A model generated the notes under the pieces. That model was not told where the DNA came from. It saw nothing but the letters and a program-made list of their open reading frames with translations, and did no database searches. Below are positions 51,203-60,394 of a stretch of DNA of 64,000 bases, piece after piece; positions within the stretch are counted from its first letter, which is position 1; each line of letters begins with the position of its first letter. Position numbers and translations under genes: made by a program. The stretch is from NCBI RefSeq assembly GCF_901538265.1, contig NZ_LR593886.1, positions 7,585,738-7,649,737 of the forward strand. Reading direction: 5' to 3'. Source of the DNA: Gemmata massiliana (lineage in GTDB: Bacteria; Planctomycetota; Planctomycetia; Gemmatales; Gemmataceae).

Positions 51203-52738
51203 TTACAAGAGCTTCGCAAGTACCACCGCGATAATGATCGCGACGCCAATAATCACCCCGGCACCGAGAGTCGCCCAGGGCGATTTCTTCGCGGGTGGTG
51301 TGGTCGTTTGCGTGCTAATTTCGCCACCGAACGGATTGGACGGCGCGAACGGCTCTCGCTGTGCCGGAGGCGATTGAGCTTCGGGCGCCTCGGCTCGCGG
51401 GGGCGCGGACGGGAGCGGTGCCAATACCGGGCGCGAACCCGGTTTGGCGAGCGGGTTCACTGGGGGAAGTCGCGGACCGGTGCCCCACGGCGACGCATTC
51501 GGTGTCCCGAACGGGTTCAGAGCCGGGGGCGTCAGCACCGCAGCAGCGGACGCAGCTTTAATCGCACTGCCAGCGGGCGCGTTCAGCGTCGCGGCGGTGT
51601 TGAGTGGCGTTTCGACGACCGCTTCGCATTCTTCTTCGGCGGTCATTCCTTCCATCGCGGCCGGGCTGAGCACCGGCATTTCCTCGGCGGCCGGGAGCGG
51701 CACGCCCGTCGACACGAAGGCGTCCAGTTCGGCGACGATCTGGGCCGGCGTCTGGTACCGCGCTTTCGGGTCTTTGGCCATCATCTTCCCGACGATGACG
51801 GCTAACCCCTCGGGTACCTCGGGCCGGATCTGTCGGATCGGGGCCGGTTCCTTGGTCCGGTGCCAGAGGAGCTTTTGCGACACCGTACCCGTGGGGAACG
51901 GCGGGTGCCCAGCGAGCAGGAAATAGAACGTAGACCCGAGGCCGTAGATGTCCGCCCGGATGTCCACCGAGTGGCTGTTCGCGACCTGTTCCGGGGCCAC
52001 GTAGTCGGCCGTGCCGAGCACGATCTTGTCGTCGTACTTGATGGTGAGCTGATCGGTGTGGTCGTTCAGGAACCGGGCCAGGCCCATGTCCAGAATGCGC
52101 GCGACGCCTTTGCGGTCAATGAGGATGTTGCCCGGCTTGATGTCGCGGTGAATGAGTTTGTTGCGGAAGGCGTATTCCAGTCCCCCGGCGACCTGACGAA
52201 CGTAGCTTACCGCGCGCTGAAGATCGAGCGGCCCGAACCGCTTCACCACGTCGAGCAGGTTCGGCCCGTCCACGTAGTCCATCACGATGAAGTGGAGGTT
52301 GCCGTCCTGGTCGATGTCGTGCGTGCGGATGATGTTCGGGTGATCGAGGCTCCCGGCAGCGCGAGCCTCGCGGTAGAACCGCCCCAGAGCAGCGGGTTGC
52401 TCGGCCTTCGCAGGCGGGAGCACCTTCACCGCGACCCGACGGCGCATGAACATGTGCTCGCACAGGAACACCTGCCCCATGCCGCCGACCCCGACACGTT
52501 CCAGGAGCTTGTATTTCCCGATCGTGAACCCGCGCCACTTCCCGAGAAGGAATTGTTCAGATTGGAAGTAGGTCAGCACCCCGTCCTGAACGAGTTCCTC
52601 GGCGAGTTCGCGCGGATCGACCGATACCCCGCGCGTCAGTTGACGCCGCTGGAGGTACGCCGAGAGCCTCGTCTCTTCCACCATGCCGCTCTTGCGGATC
52701 AACTGCAAAAGCTCTTCGATCGAGGAAGGTACGGACAT
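51203..52738 (-). CDS. Membrane-anchored Ser/Thr protein kinase
   Basis: A 511-residue Hanks-type kinase. The N-terminal ~70 residues (SIEELLQLIRKSGMVEETRL, ELVQDGVLTYFQSEQFLLGK) form the helical module common before planctomycete kinases. The kinase domain (about 76-335) has glycine loop ERVGVGGMGQVFL, VAVKVLPP with the Lys, catalytic loop LIHRDIKPGNILI, DMG in the metal-binding loop (ILDMGLARF) instead of DFG, and VAPEQ. A Pro/Ala-rich linker leads to a C-terminal TM helix (GAGVIIGVAIIIAVVLAKLL). A cytoplasmic kinase tethered by its tail; substrate unknown. Confidence 0.94.
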   Translation of the reverse strand: MSVPSSIEELLQLIRKSGMVEETRLSAYLQRRQLTRGVSVDPRELAEELVQDGVLTYFQSEQFLLGKWRGFTIGKYKLLERVGVGGMGQVFLCEHMFMRRRVAVKVLPPAKAEQPAALGRFYREARAAGSLDHPNIIRTHDIDQDGNLHFIVMDYVDGPNLLDVVKRFGPLDLQRAVSYVRQVAGGLEYAFRNKLIHRDIKPGNILIDRKGVARILDMGLARFLNDHTDQLTIKYDDKIVLGTADYVAPEQVANSHSVDIRADIYGLGSTFYFLLAGHPPFPTGTVSQKLLWHRTKEPAPIRQIRPEVPEGLAVIVGKMMAKDPKARYQTPAQIVAELDAFVSTGVPLPAAEEMPVLSPAAMEGMTAEEECEAVVETPLNTAATLNAPAGSAIKAASAAAVLTPPALNPFGTPNASPWGTGPRLPPVNPLAKPGSRPVLAPLPSAPPRAEAPEAQSPPAQREPFAPSNPFGGEISTQTTTPPAKKSPWATLGAGVIIGVAIIIAVVLAKLL

Positions 52739-52860
52739 CGCTCACCGTGCGTGCGGGGCACCGCCGCCCGGAGTTCCGTTCGGGCGGGGACGTGATTTCC
52801 GCCCAACACTAGGACAGGTTCAGGTGAGACGCAAACTTCACAATGAAGGGGTGAAAGTGT

Positions 52861-52917
52861 GAGCGGGTGAAGGGGTGAAAAGACAAAAGCGTTGCCTTTT
52901 CACCCCTTCACCCGCTC
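52861..52917. repeat. Palindromic repeat GAGCGGGTGAAGGGGTGAAAAG
   Basis: Perfect 22-base arms at 52861-52882 and 52896-52917 with a 13-base loop. A degenerate extra half-site (GAAGGGGTGAAAGTGTGA) lies at 52845-52862. It separates the kinase promoter region from the convergent-ended membrane protein gene and may act as its terminator. Confidence 0.88.
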
Positions 52918-52925
52918 TCTGCAAA

Positions 52926-53537
52926 TCACGCTCGCGATCCGAAGTACCCGGCGACGACTGCAATGATGATCCCCTCCCAGATTTTCAGTGCTTCCAGGTT
53001 CTTTTCTGCCACGTTGGGGAGCACGAGGAACTGGAGGATCGTCTCCACGAACAACAGCATCATGGCGACCGTACCGACCCAGGCGCGGATCGAGAGAAAC
53101 AGGTTATGGTTGCGCCCGATGATGAACCGGAGAAAGAGCGCGGCTCCGAATCCCCCGGCCAGGCACCCGAGGAGCAACGGCCACTGCGAGATTTCGTTCG
53201 TGCCGGGCGTGAGCCGGGCCGCCGCGAGTTCCGGGTCCTTCCAGATCGCGAACGCGACCACCGCGGCGCTGCCGCCCACGAAGACCACGCGCATCAACCA
53301 CGGGAGCACGGCCGACGTTCGCGCGTCCGTTCCGGGGTGCGACGCGAAGGCCAAAAACACCAGCGTGAGCAGGAAGAAGTGCCCCAGCGGGACCGTTATC
53401 GTGGTACCGGCCGGGAACAGGAGGACGATCCAGAAGAACGAGCAAATCAGCACCGATAAGATACCGCGGACCGAACCGGACGGGAGACCGAACGTCGGGT
53501 ATTCGTGCGGCGGAGCGAGAGCGGGCGCAACGGCCAT
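52926..53537 (-). CDS. Polytopic membrane protein of unknown function
   Basis: A 203-residue protein starting at the ATG at 53537 (MAVAPALAPPHEYPTFGLPS), which has GGGGGAA five bases upstream; an in-frame ATG four codons earlier is less likely. Five hydrophobic segments are visible, including GILSVLICSFFWIVLLFPAG, VPLGHFFLLTLVFLAFASHP, VFVGGSAAVVAFAIW, LLGCLAGGFGAALFLRFII and a final WEGIIIAVVAGYFGSR. The N-terminal FGLPSGSVRGILSVLI element is seen in planctomycete membrane proteins without assigned function. Confidence 0.78.
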   Translation of the reverse strand: MAVAPALAPPHEYPTFGLPSGSVRGILSVLICSFFWIVLLFPAGTTITVPLGHFFLLTLVFLAFASHPGTDARTSAVLPWLMRVVFVGGSAAVVAFAIWKDPELAAARLTPGTNEISQWPLLLGCLAGGFGAALFLRFIIGRNHNLFLSIRAWVGTVAMMLLFVETILQFLVLPNVAEKNLEALKIWEGIIIAVVAGYFGSRA

Positions 53538-53725
53538 GACTTCCCCCATTGAGTGACTTTATCAGCACATTTCTGTGACTACTGAGTGATTCGGGCGCGG
53601 GCTCCGGGCCTTTCCATTTTCCGGCGTTCGAGACGCCGTGTGCGCGGACCGGAGCCTGGTGAAGACTCGGTCCCGGGCGCTTCTGTTTCAAGGCTCGGAA
53701 CTTGGAACTACCCATTGTAGCGGAC

Positions 53726-53753
53726 TTGACGGCCGGATCCGGCGACGTAGCAT
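53726..53753 (+). promoter_or_regulatory. Possible promoter of rplM-rpsI
   Basis: TTGACG (53726-53731) and TAGCAT (53748-53753) are spaced by 16 bases about 80 bases upstream of rplM. The -35 is strong, the -10 weak. The rest of the ~280-base leader (53538-53832) shows GC-rich inverted segments but no known ribosomal leader motif was identified. Confidence 0.35.
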
Positions 53754-53832
53754 GATAGTCTTCCGGCGCCGACGAAGCGTCGCGTATTCTGTTTTTGTCA
53801 CCCCGGCCCGGGCCGGAAGCGGATTGCAAACG

Positions 53833-54264
53833 ATGTCCACAACTCTCGCGAACGCGGCGACCGTCCAACAGAACTGGGTCGTCATCGACGCCACCGATCT
53901 CGTCGTCGGCCGCCTCGCGGTCACGATCGCGAACGTCCTCCGCGGCAAGCACAAGGTGACCTACACCCCGCACTGCGACACCGGCGACTTCGTCGTCGTG
54001 GTGAACGCGGAGAAGGTGCAGTTCACCGGTAAGAAGTGGGACCAGAAGGAATACCAGGACTACTCCCACTACGCCGGCGGGCAGAAGATCACCTCCGCGA
54101 AGGAGATGCTCGCCCGCAAGCCGGAAGAGATCATCCGCCGCGCCGTGAAGCGCATGATGCCGCGCGGCCCGCTCGGCTACAAGCAACTCGGCAAACTGAA
54201 GATCTACACCGGTAACCAGCACCCGCACCAGGCCCAACAGCCGCAAGAACTCAAACTCAAATGA
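53833..54264 (+). CDS. rplM: Ribosomal protein L13
   Basis: A 143-residue L13 of the large ribosomal subunit. The ATG at 53833 (MSTTLANAATVQQNWVVIDA) gives the usual N-terminus. Signature blocks: DLVVGRLAVTIANVLRGKHK, CDTGDFVVVVNAEKVQFTGK, YSHYAGGQKITSAKEMLARK and VKRMMPRGPLGYKQLGKLKI, then YTGNQHPHQAQQP. It is followed 83 bases later by rpsI, the conserved L13-S9 pair. Confidence 0.98.
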   Translation: MSTTLANAATVQQNWVVIDATDLVVGRLAVTIANVLRGKHKVTYTPHCDTGDFVVVVNAEKVQFTGKKWDQKEYQDYSHYAGGQKITSAKEMLARKPEEIIRRAVKRMMPRGPLGYKQLGKLKIYTGNQHPHQAQQPQELKLK

Positions 54265-54347
54265 TTTCGGCAGGCGGCACGTAACTGGTTCCGCCCGGTT
54301 CCGATCACCAAGATACCCCACCGGCATCGTTCAAGGACTCACTGACA

Positions 54348-54983
54348 ATGGCCGAGAAGAAGCCCGCGAAAGCCCCGAAAGCGCACCGCACCTACTACAT
54401 CGCCACCGGCCGGCGCAAGACCGCCGTGGCCCGGGTCCGGGTCACCGAGGGCAAGGGGCAGGTGCTTATCAACGGCAAGCCGTTCGACCAGTACTTCAAC
54501 GAGGACAAGGACCGCGGCGCGGTCCTCGGGCCGTTGAAGATCACCGACCAACTGACCCGCGTGGACGTGTTCGTGACCGCCAAGGGCGGCGGCATCACCG
54601 GCCAGGCCGGGGCCGTGTCGCAGGGCCTCGCCCGCGCGATGAAGACCATGTTCAGCCCGGCGGACGAGCAGAAGGCCAAGGTCTTCGGCACCACGACCGT
54701 CATCAAGGCCCTCCGCGACGAAAAGAAGGAACAGGCCCGGGCTAAGGCCATCGCGCCGAAGCCGACCGCGGCGCCCGCGGCCCCGGTGAACGAAGGCACG
54801 CCGCTCATCCCCGTTGGCACCACGCCGGCTGCTGCGGCTCCCGCGTCGCCGGCCGACATCGCCAGCGGCATGGTGAAGAAGCTCCGCGACTCGGGTTACC
54901 TCACCCGCGACGCCCGTATGAAGGAACGTAAGAAGTACGGTCTCCGCGGCGCCCGCCGTGGGACGCAGTTCTCGAAGCGCTAA
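54348..54983 (+). CDS. rpsI: Ribosomal protein S9 with a ~75-residue internal insertion
   Basis: A 211-residue S9, against about 130 in most bacteria. The N-terminal part is normal (YYIATGRRKTAVARVRVTEG, INGKPFDQYF, GGGITGQAGAVSQGLARAMK), and so is the C-terminus (LRDSGYLTRDARMKERKKYG, LRGARRGTQFSKR) that reaches the ribosomal P site. Between them, residues ~101-176 are an added segment: charged helix (ADEQKAKVF...LRDEKKEQARAK) then an Ala/Pro/Thr-rich stretch (PKPTAAPAAPVNEGTPLIPV). In ordinary S9 these two parts are joined directly by a short loop. The insertion does not resemble the palindromic repeats elsewhere in the window. Confidence 0.96.
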   Translation: MAEKKPAKAPKAHRTYYIATGRRKTAVARVRVTEGKGQVLINGKPFDQYFNEDKDRGAVLGPLKITDQLTRVDVFVTAKGGGITGQAGAVSQGLARAMKTMFSPADEQKAKVFGTTTVIKALRDEKKEQARAKAIAPKPTAAPAAPVNEGTPLIPVGTTPAAAAPASPADIASGMVKKLRDSGYLTRDARMKERKKYGLRGARRGTQFSKR

Positions 54984-55007
54984 CGCCTTCGGAACGCTTG
55001 TCGTCAC

Positions 55008-55055
55008 AAGCCGTTTGGCAGAAAGTGGTTGCAACCGCTCTCTGCCAAACGGCTT
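55008..55055 (+). terminator. Terminator-like long hairpin after rpsI
   Basis: AAGCCGTTTGGCAGAAAGTG (from 55008) pairs with its inverse ending CTCTGCCAAACGGCTT (55033-55055), 23-base arms with two mismatches and a 2-base loop, followed by GGTTATTT. It is placed 24 bases after rpsI and likely ends the rplM-rpsI transcript; it could also be a repeat family member. Confidence 0.75.
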
Positions 55056-55129
55056 GGTTATTTGGGAACACTCATAGCAAGACCAGATAGATAGTCCGCG
55101 ACCAGTAGCTACCTCAACCCAACTCTTGA

Positions 55130-56323
55130 CTACTCAACCAAACGCGCACTGCCCCAATTCACATCCGCTTGCACGTCTCCAGCGGGTCCGAAGTCGATCA
55201 CCAGCGTAAGTTCTTTCGCGCCGCGGACATCGACCTGCACCGGAATCGCGTTCCCTGCTGCGAGCGTTTTCAGTTCGGGAAGCGGAAGCTCTTTACCGTC
55301 GACGCGAATGCGCACGTCCGCACGCCCGCGTTTACCCGTCGCGGCATCGAGTCCGACGACCGCCTCGAAGCGACTGTATTTCCCCGCGAGATCGTAGGTC
55401 AGCACCGTCTTCGGGTGCGTGCCGAGTCCCTTATCGAACGTCTCCTCGCCGTCGTTCGACTGGAGGAGCAGCGGAGTTCCGCGCACTGTTCGGTCGGCGG
55501 CCCACGCCCAACCGTCGCCGAGAAACCCGGTCGTTTCCGTCTTCTTCGGCTTCAGGTCGGAGAGATACACCGCGGAGCCTTGAAGAACGTTGAGTGCCAC
55601 CAATTTTGTGAGCGGCACTTCGACCGCCGGACCGCACACGGCCTTGCAAACAAGCGCGTTTCCCTTCAACGCGATCTCGCTCACATTCAGTCGCGTACCG
55701 TCGGCGAGTACGAGATTGGCATACGGCCCCTTCGGTTTGCGCGGGCGCACGAAACGTGGGTTGAAGCCAATAGCCGCGAGGTCCGTGAGTGGCACGTCAC
55801 GCGCTGTACCGCCGTCCGGTATGAACTTCACGCCTGTAGCCGTGAAGCCTGTGAGCGTACCACGAACCGTGTCGCCGTTGCGATAGAGCAGCGCGTCGCG
55901 TGTCGGCGTACCGGCCAACCAAGTGTATTTGGTCGGATCGGGTGGAGTATCGGCCGCCGGTGGTTTCAGCCACACCGCCGCGACCGCGTCGAGCGCAACC
56001 GACCATTTCTCATCACTCGTTGCGTGAGCGAAAAACAGCGCCTTCGCGTCGCCCCCCGTAACAGTCCCGGGTACGCGATCCCCGACCGCAGTGATAATGT
56101 GCGCCCCTGTTGGAAACGGCGGGAGGGCGGTATCAGGCTTTCGTAATGCAACCAACCCCGGCACTGTCTGCGGACCGTTAGTCGTGGCGACTTCTACCCC
56201 GAGCGTGAGTGACACCGTCCGAAGTTTCCCGGTGAGAGTACCCTCCCCGGTACCGACGACCGTAAACGCGAGCGGCTCCGGCGGAGCGGAAAGAGCCAGA
56301 GACAACACGAGCGGCAGCATCAT
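55130..56323 (-). CDS. Secreted NPCBM-domain protein
   Basis: A 397-residue protein. The start is placed at ATG 56323 (MMLPLVLSLALSAPPEPLAF), which gives a clean signal peptide and has GGAG just upstream; longer frames reach 56392. The mature N-terminal ~250 residues contain repeated beta modules (ALLYRNGDTVRGTLTGFTAT, LVLADGTRLNVSEIALKGNA). The C-terminal ~150 residues are an NPCBM/NEW2-type domain: TFDKGLGTHPKTVLTYDLAG, KYSRFEAVVGLDAATGKRGR, ADVRIRVDGKEL. NPCBM binds glycans in other proteins. A cell-surface or periplasmic carbohydrate role is inferred. Confidence 0.85.
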   Translation of the reverse strand: MMLPLVLSLALSAPPEPLAFTVVGTGEGTLTGKLRTVSLTLGVEVATTNGPQTVPGLVALRKPDTALPPFPTGAHIITAVGDRVPGTVTGGDAKALFFAHATSDEKWSVALDAVAAVWLKPPAADTPPDPTKYTWLAGTPTRDALLYRNGDTVRGTLTGFTATGVKFIPDGGTARDVPLTDLAAIGFNPRFVRPRKPKGPYANLVLADGTRLNVSEIALKGNALVCKAVCGPAVEVPLTKLVALNVLQGSAVYLSDLKPKKTETTGFLGDGWAWAADRTVRGTPLLLQSNDGEETFDKGLGTHPKTVLTYDLAGKYSRFEAVVGLDAATGKRGRADVRIRVDGKELPLPELKTLAAGNAIPVQVDVRGAKELTLVIDFGPAGDVQADVNWGSARLVE

Positions 56324-56947
56324 CGGCTCCGGAGCGAACCTCATCTGATCGGGCGTCTGGACAGATAGGTTACGGTGTCGCGCCCCTGTCACTCAAGGGG
56401 GTACCAACACGTCCCGCCACGGGCAACCCTAACAAATGCTAACATCTTGGGGTCGTACTGGTGAACCGAAGCACGGGATCGGCTGGAAAGAAATAATTGC
56501 TGACACCCCAAAGACTTCCGACGCGATCTACCTTCCGTAGTTGCGGGAACAACCGTCAACAACGGCTAACATTCCGCTAACAACCTCGTCCCGCACGTCC
56601 CCGACGCGCTTCCGCACTCTTCAAAAAGCACCGTCAGCCAACGTACCCCATTGTACGCATACTAAACAAAAGAATACGCTCCCGCCGACCGGAAATGGCG
56701 AGACAAATTTGCACGTGCTCCGTTTACGACAATTTTTGAGCAGCGCCCGCGACGTGACCACTCGGTTCTCATACCTGCAAACTCAAATACCAATATCTTT
56801 CCGCGTTATGTGGCATATATCGATCGTTATTATGAGTAACAGCCAATAACACCACGACACTACGACGCAAATTTTCGAGCACAACCTCGATAAGAGGGTG
56901 GGAAGACTCGCTCCCCACCCGCGAAGAAAGTGCGATTCGCGCGCCGG
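56324..56947. other. 624-base intergenic region, less GC-rich
   Basis: No open frame with family features. It is visibly richer in A/T than the rest of the window, especially around 56640-56880. GCTAACA occurs three times (near 56437, 56569 and 56577) and CTTGGGGTC...GACACCCCAAAG forms a weak inverted repeat near 56446-56515. It may hold promoters or be the remains of lost DNA. Confidence 0.5.
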
Positions 56948-57925
56948 TCAGTACCGGATCGCGAACCCGGCCCCGGTGAAGAAATCGTCCGCGTGCTTGT
57001 TCAGCCCCACGCCGAACCGGACGTCGAGCTGAAAGTTGGGCGTGACTTGGTAGAGCAAGCCGCCGTTGTAGTAGTACTCCGGCCCGACCGGTGTCGGTGT
57101 CGCGCCCGAAGGAAAAATGGCGAAGCACTCGGTGTACGCGCTGAGGCGCTTGGTGACCGTGTACCCGACCGAGAGCGACTGGGCATACGAAAAGTACCCG
57201 TGGTCGTCCTCCTCCGCGTTCGCGAACACGCTGCTCCCAGCGAGCGAAATACGGTCCGGGATGACGTCCCACGAGTACAGGAACAGCAGCCCGGGCAGCA
57301 CCTTGTTAGACCCTTGTTCGCGCGACCCGGTCGGGAGGGTCATTTGAAGGGTCACGGCCGTTTCGGGCAGAATGCCGTCCTGCTTCGTCAGTGCGAACTT
57401 GGACGCCAAATAAAGATCCTGGGGACCGGTTTGGAGATTGACCCCGGCGGGGTTCGCGGGGTCCGCGGCGCGCGTGTGCAGGAAGTTTTGCCCGATTTGG
57501 ACCTCGAACCAGTCGGCAAATACCCCGACCCGCACCAGTGCTTCCAGGAAGGCGTGCGAGTTCATGCGACTCGCACCGTGGCCGTCCGAGGTGAACGTGT
57601 ACCCGCTTTCGAGCTGAATCCGATTCCGGCCGATGGTCCGACTCGAATTGGTAAAGTCCGGGCGCTCGGTCACGATGGGGTCCGGCTCCTCCGGTTTCTT
57701 CTCTCCACCGTTTTTGTCTCCGTTCGGCTTGTCGTCGGGCTCTTTGCCCCCGGCCTCGTTCTTGTCGGATTCTTTTTTGTCATCGTCCTTGTCGGATTCC
57801 TTCTCGCCCTTCCACGAGAAGAGCGCCTGACGAGTGCGGTACTCCGGCAACGGGCGGTTGGCAGCCATACACCCGGTACAGAGCGCGAGAACCGTCATCA
57901 GAAGTACGGCGAGCCTTCGGTCCAC
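56948..57925 (-). CDS. Outer-membrane-type lipoprotein, MetA-like beta-barrel
   Basis: A 325-residue protein. The GTG at 57925 has GGAGG six bases upstream and gives a lipoprotein signal DRRLAVLLMTVLALCTGC with Cys19 as the lipidation site; a TTG at 57961 is less plausible. The mature N-terminus is a long charged linker (EKESDKDDDKKESDKNEAGG and more). From about residue 90 on it resembles the phenol_MetA_deg/transporter barrel family: IVTERPDFTNSSRTIGRNRI, QLESGYTFTSDG, VRVGVFADWFEVQIGQNF, VTLQMTLPTGSREQG, and ends VGLNKHADDFFTGAGFAIRY with a terminal aromatic. Likely in the outer membrane; substrate unknown. Confidence 0.85.
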   Translation of the reverse strand: MDRRLAVLLMTVLALCTGCMAANRPLPEYRTRQALFSWKGEKESDKDDDKKESDKNEAGGKEPDDKPNGDKNGGEKKPEEPDPIVTERPDFTNSSRTIGRNRIQLESGYTFTSDGHGASRMNSHAFLEALVRVGVFADWFEVQIGQNFLHTRAADPANPAGVNLQTGPQDLYLASKFALTKQDGILPETAVTLQMTLPTGSREQGSNKVLPGLLFLYSWDVIPDRISLAGSSVFANAEEDDHGYFSYAQSLSVGYTVTKRLSAYTECFAIFPSGATPTPVGPEYYYNGGLLYQVTPNFQLDVRFGVGLNKHADDFFTGAGFAIRY

Positions 57926-58135
57926 GGGGCGCCTCCGGTCCGATGATGCCGATTGTGTCAATAGTCACGATTACAACGCTCTTGCGGATATCGACTTTTT
58001 GGACGCGCGGCTCCATGAAAATGACCGCGGATCGCGGTCCGGAGCCCCGTGCGATGGACTCACCGGGCCGAGCGGGACGTTCCCGCCCAGCTCCGACGGT
58101 TGGTTATCCCGCTCCCTTAACAAGGAGAGTTCGTA

Positions 58136-60115
58136 ATGAGCTGGTTTCGCAATCTCAAGATGGCGGCCAAACTGGGTATCAGTTTCGCCGTCCTGGTTCT
58201 TCTGGTCGCGTGTACCGGGGGACTCGGGCTGCACGGCTTGGGACAAGTTAACGACCGCGCCGCGGACATTGCGAAGCACGCCGACGGCCTCAACCACGTC
58301 CAGGAAGCCAACGGGGAACTGCTCCGGATCTCGCGTGCCGTCCGCAACGCGATTCTGGACGCTGATGCCGCTAGCATCGACAAACGTGCGGCCGACATTC
58401 GCCAAGCCGACAAGCGGTTCCGAACCGAGTTCGAGGAGTACCGCCAAACGATTGTCAAAAGCGATACGAAGACCAAGGCCGCCGAAGTCGAGCGGCAGTT
58501 CAACGAACTGCGCCCGCTCCAGGACGAGATCGTAGCCCTGGCTCGGGCGCAGAAAGACGAAGAGGCCAAAGCACGGCTCCCGCGCATCCGGGCGATTGCC
58601 GATTCGATGGAAGAGAAGATCAACGCGCTGGTCGAGTCGAAACAGGAACTCATCAAACAAGCCCAGACCGACGCGAGTACGACCTACGCCCAACTCCGCG
58701 GGGTCGTGACCGCCGTGGTGGTCGGGGCGTGTGTCCTGGCCATCGCGCTGGGGGTCACGCTATCGCGGCTCACTGCCGGCCCGCTCCAGAAAACAATGCA
58801 CGTCCTCGAAGCCGTGGCGAAGGGGGATCTCACGCACCGGGCCGAGGCCAAGTCGACGGACGAAATCGGTCAGATGTCGGCCGCGCTGAACGTGGCCATC
58901 GGCGCGCTCGTGGCGGCCAAAGAAGCCGAGCGCGTTCAGGTCGAAAAGGACCGCGAGCGCGCCGCCCGGGAAGCGGCTGAGGCGCGCGAGCGCACCGAGC
59001 GCGAGGCCGCGGCCACCCGCGCGCAGGCCGAACTGGAGCGAGCACAAGCGAACGAACTTAAAAATCGGATCGACACGATCATTACAACGGTCAGCTCCCT
59101 GGCCGCAGGGGACTTCACGCAGCAAATTCCGGATCTGGGCAGCGACTCGGTCGGCCAAATGGCGAACTCGCTCAACAAAGCCGTGGTTTCGGTTCGGACG
59201 GCCCTGGAGGGCGTGCGTGAGGTGTCCGAGCAACTCGCCGACGCCTCCGGTCAACTCTCCGCGGCGAGTGACGAGATCTCGACGGGTGCCCAGGAGCAAG
59301 CTTCGAGCCTCGAAGAAACCGCCAGCACCCTCGAAGAAATCACCGCCACCGTGCGCCAGAACTCCGACAGCGCACAGCAGGCCCGCCAGCTCGCCAGCAG
59401 CTCCAAAGACATCGCCGAAAAGGGCGGGCAGGTCGTGGGTAATGCAGTTGAGGCGATGAGCGAGATCAACCAGTCCTCCAAGAAGATCGCGGACATTATT
59501 ACGACGATCGACGAGATCGCGTTCCAGACCAACCTCCTCGCACTCAACGCCGCCGTCGAAGCCGCACGAGCCGGAGAACAGGGCCGCGGGTTCGCCGTCG
59601 TCGCATCCGAAGTACGCAACCTCGCTCAGCGCTCCGCCACCGCAGCCAAAGAAATCAAGTCTCTCATCGAGGACTCGGTCAAGAAGGTCGATGCGGGTAC
59701 CGAACTGGTGAACTTGTCGGGGTCGACCCTCGGCGACATCGTGACCAGTGTGAAGCGCGTCACGGATCTCATCACCGAGATCGCGGCCGCGGGCAAAGAA
59801 CAGTCCGTGGGCATCGAGCAGGTGAACAAGGCCGTCTCGCAGATGGATTCCGTCACCCAGCGCAACGCCTCGCAGACCGAAGAAATGTCGGCCACCGCCC
59901 AAACGCTTACCGATCAGGCGGCCCAGCTCCGCGACCTCGTCGCGCGGTTCAAACTCAGCGAAGAAAGACGCTCGGCTCCGCGCCCTGCGTCCAAAGGTGT
60001 CCGCAGTAAGGCTCCGACCACAAAACCTCGGCCCGCTGTCACTCGAGCATTAAACGCGAGCCGCGAGCGCGATCCGTTCGACGGTGCCGGTAATGACGGA
60101 TTTACCGAGTTCTAA
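58136..60115 (+). CDS. Methyl-accepting chemotaxis protein
   Basis: A 659-residue receptor with AAGGAG upstream of the ATG. TM1 lies at about 12-34 ([20 protein letters not shown]), then a four-helix-bundle sensor (about 35-190), TM2 at about 193-215 ([20 protein letters not shown]), HAMP, a charged coiled coil ([19 protein letters not shown]...), and a second HAMP-like unit ([20 protein letters not shown]). The signalling domain has tip [40 protein letters not shown] split over the hairpin. It ends DGFTEF. It is nearly identical to the next receptor from [20 protein letters not shown] to the end of the signalling domain. Confidence 0.95.
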   Translation: MSWFRNLKMAAKLGISFAVLVLLVACTGGLGLHGLGQVNDRAADIAKHADGLNHVQEANGELLRISRAVRNAILDADAASIDKRAADIRQADKRFRTEFEEYRQTIVKSDTKTKAAEVERQFNELRPLQDEIVALARAQKDEEAKARLPRIRAIADSMEEKINALVESKQELIKQAQTDASTTYAQLRGVVTAVVVGACVLAIALGVTLSRLTAGPLQKTMHVLEAVAKGDLTHRAEAKSTDEIGQMSAALNVAIGALVAAKEAERVQVEKDRERAAREAAEARERTEREAAATRAQAELERAQANELKNRIDTIITTVSSLAAGDFTQQIPDLGSDSVGQMANSLNKAVVSVRTALEGVREVSEQLADASGQLSAASDEISTGAQEQASSLEETASTLEEITATVRQNSDSAQQARQLASSSKDIAEKGGQVVGNAVEAMSEINQSSKKIADIITTIDEIAFQTNLLALNAAVEAARAGEQGRGFAVVASEVRNLAQRSATAAKEIKSLIEDSVKKVDAGTELVNLSGSTLGDIVTSVKRVTDLITEIAAAGKEQSVGIEQVNKAVSQMDSVTQRNASQTEEMSATAQTLTDQAAQLRDLVARFKLSEERRSAPRPASKGVRSKAPTTKPRPAVTRALNASRERDPFDGAGNDGFTEF

Positions 60116-60394
60116 TACCCGCACTATCGTGTATCATGGTGAGCAGTCGGGACTTCGGGACTAGGCCATTCCTCCACTCCCGGTCCCTACTGTTCGCGTC
60201 ATTGAATCGCGGCTTCGTGCTACAACTGAGTTCTCAGCCGCCTCATTAATACAACCGCCCATCAAAATAAAAGATTCGACCGCACGAGCGATTGCGAGCT
60301 AGAGATTAAGTGGATTCACCAAAGACAATATTTCGCCTCCGGCCGCAACGCGATCGGGTCACGCGAGAACATATTTTTCGGGCGGGACCAAACT
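60116..60394. other. Intergenic region between two receptor genes
   Basis: 279 bases without a recognisable gene. The segment at about 60235-60320 is A/T-richer and is the likely promoter region of the second receptor. No strong inverted repeat was seen. Confidence 0.45.

Noticed and set aside
60116..60394. tRNA or small RNA between the two receptor genes
   Set aside because: No cloverleaf-compatible arms or strong hairpins were found.
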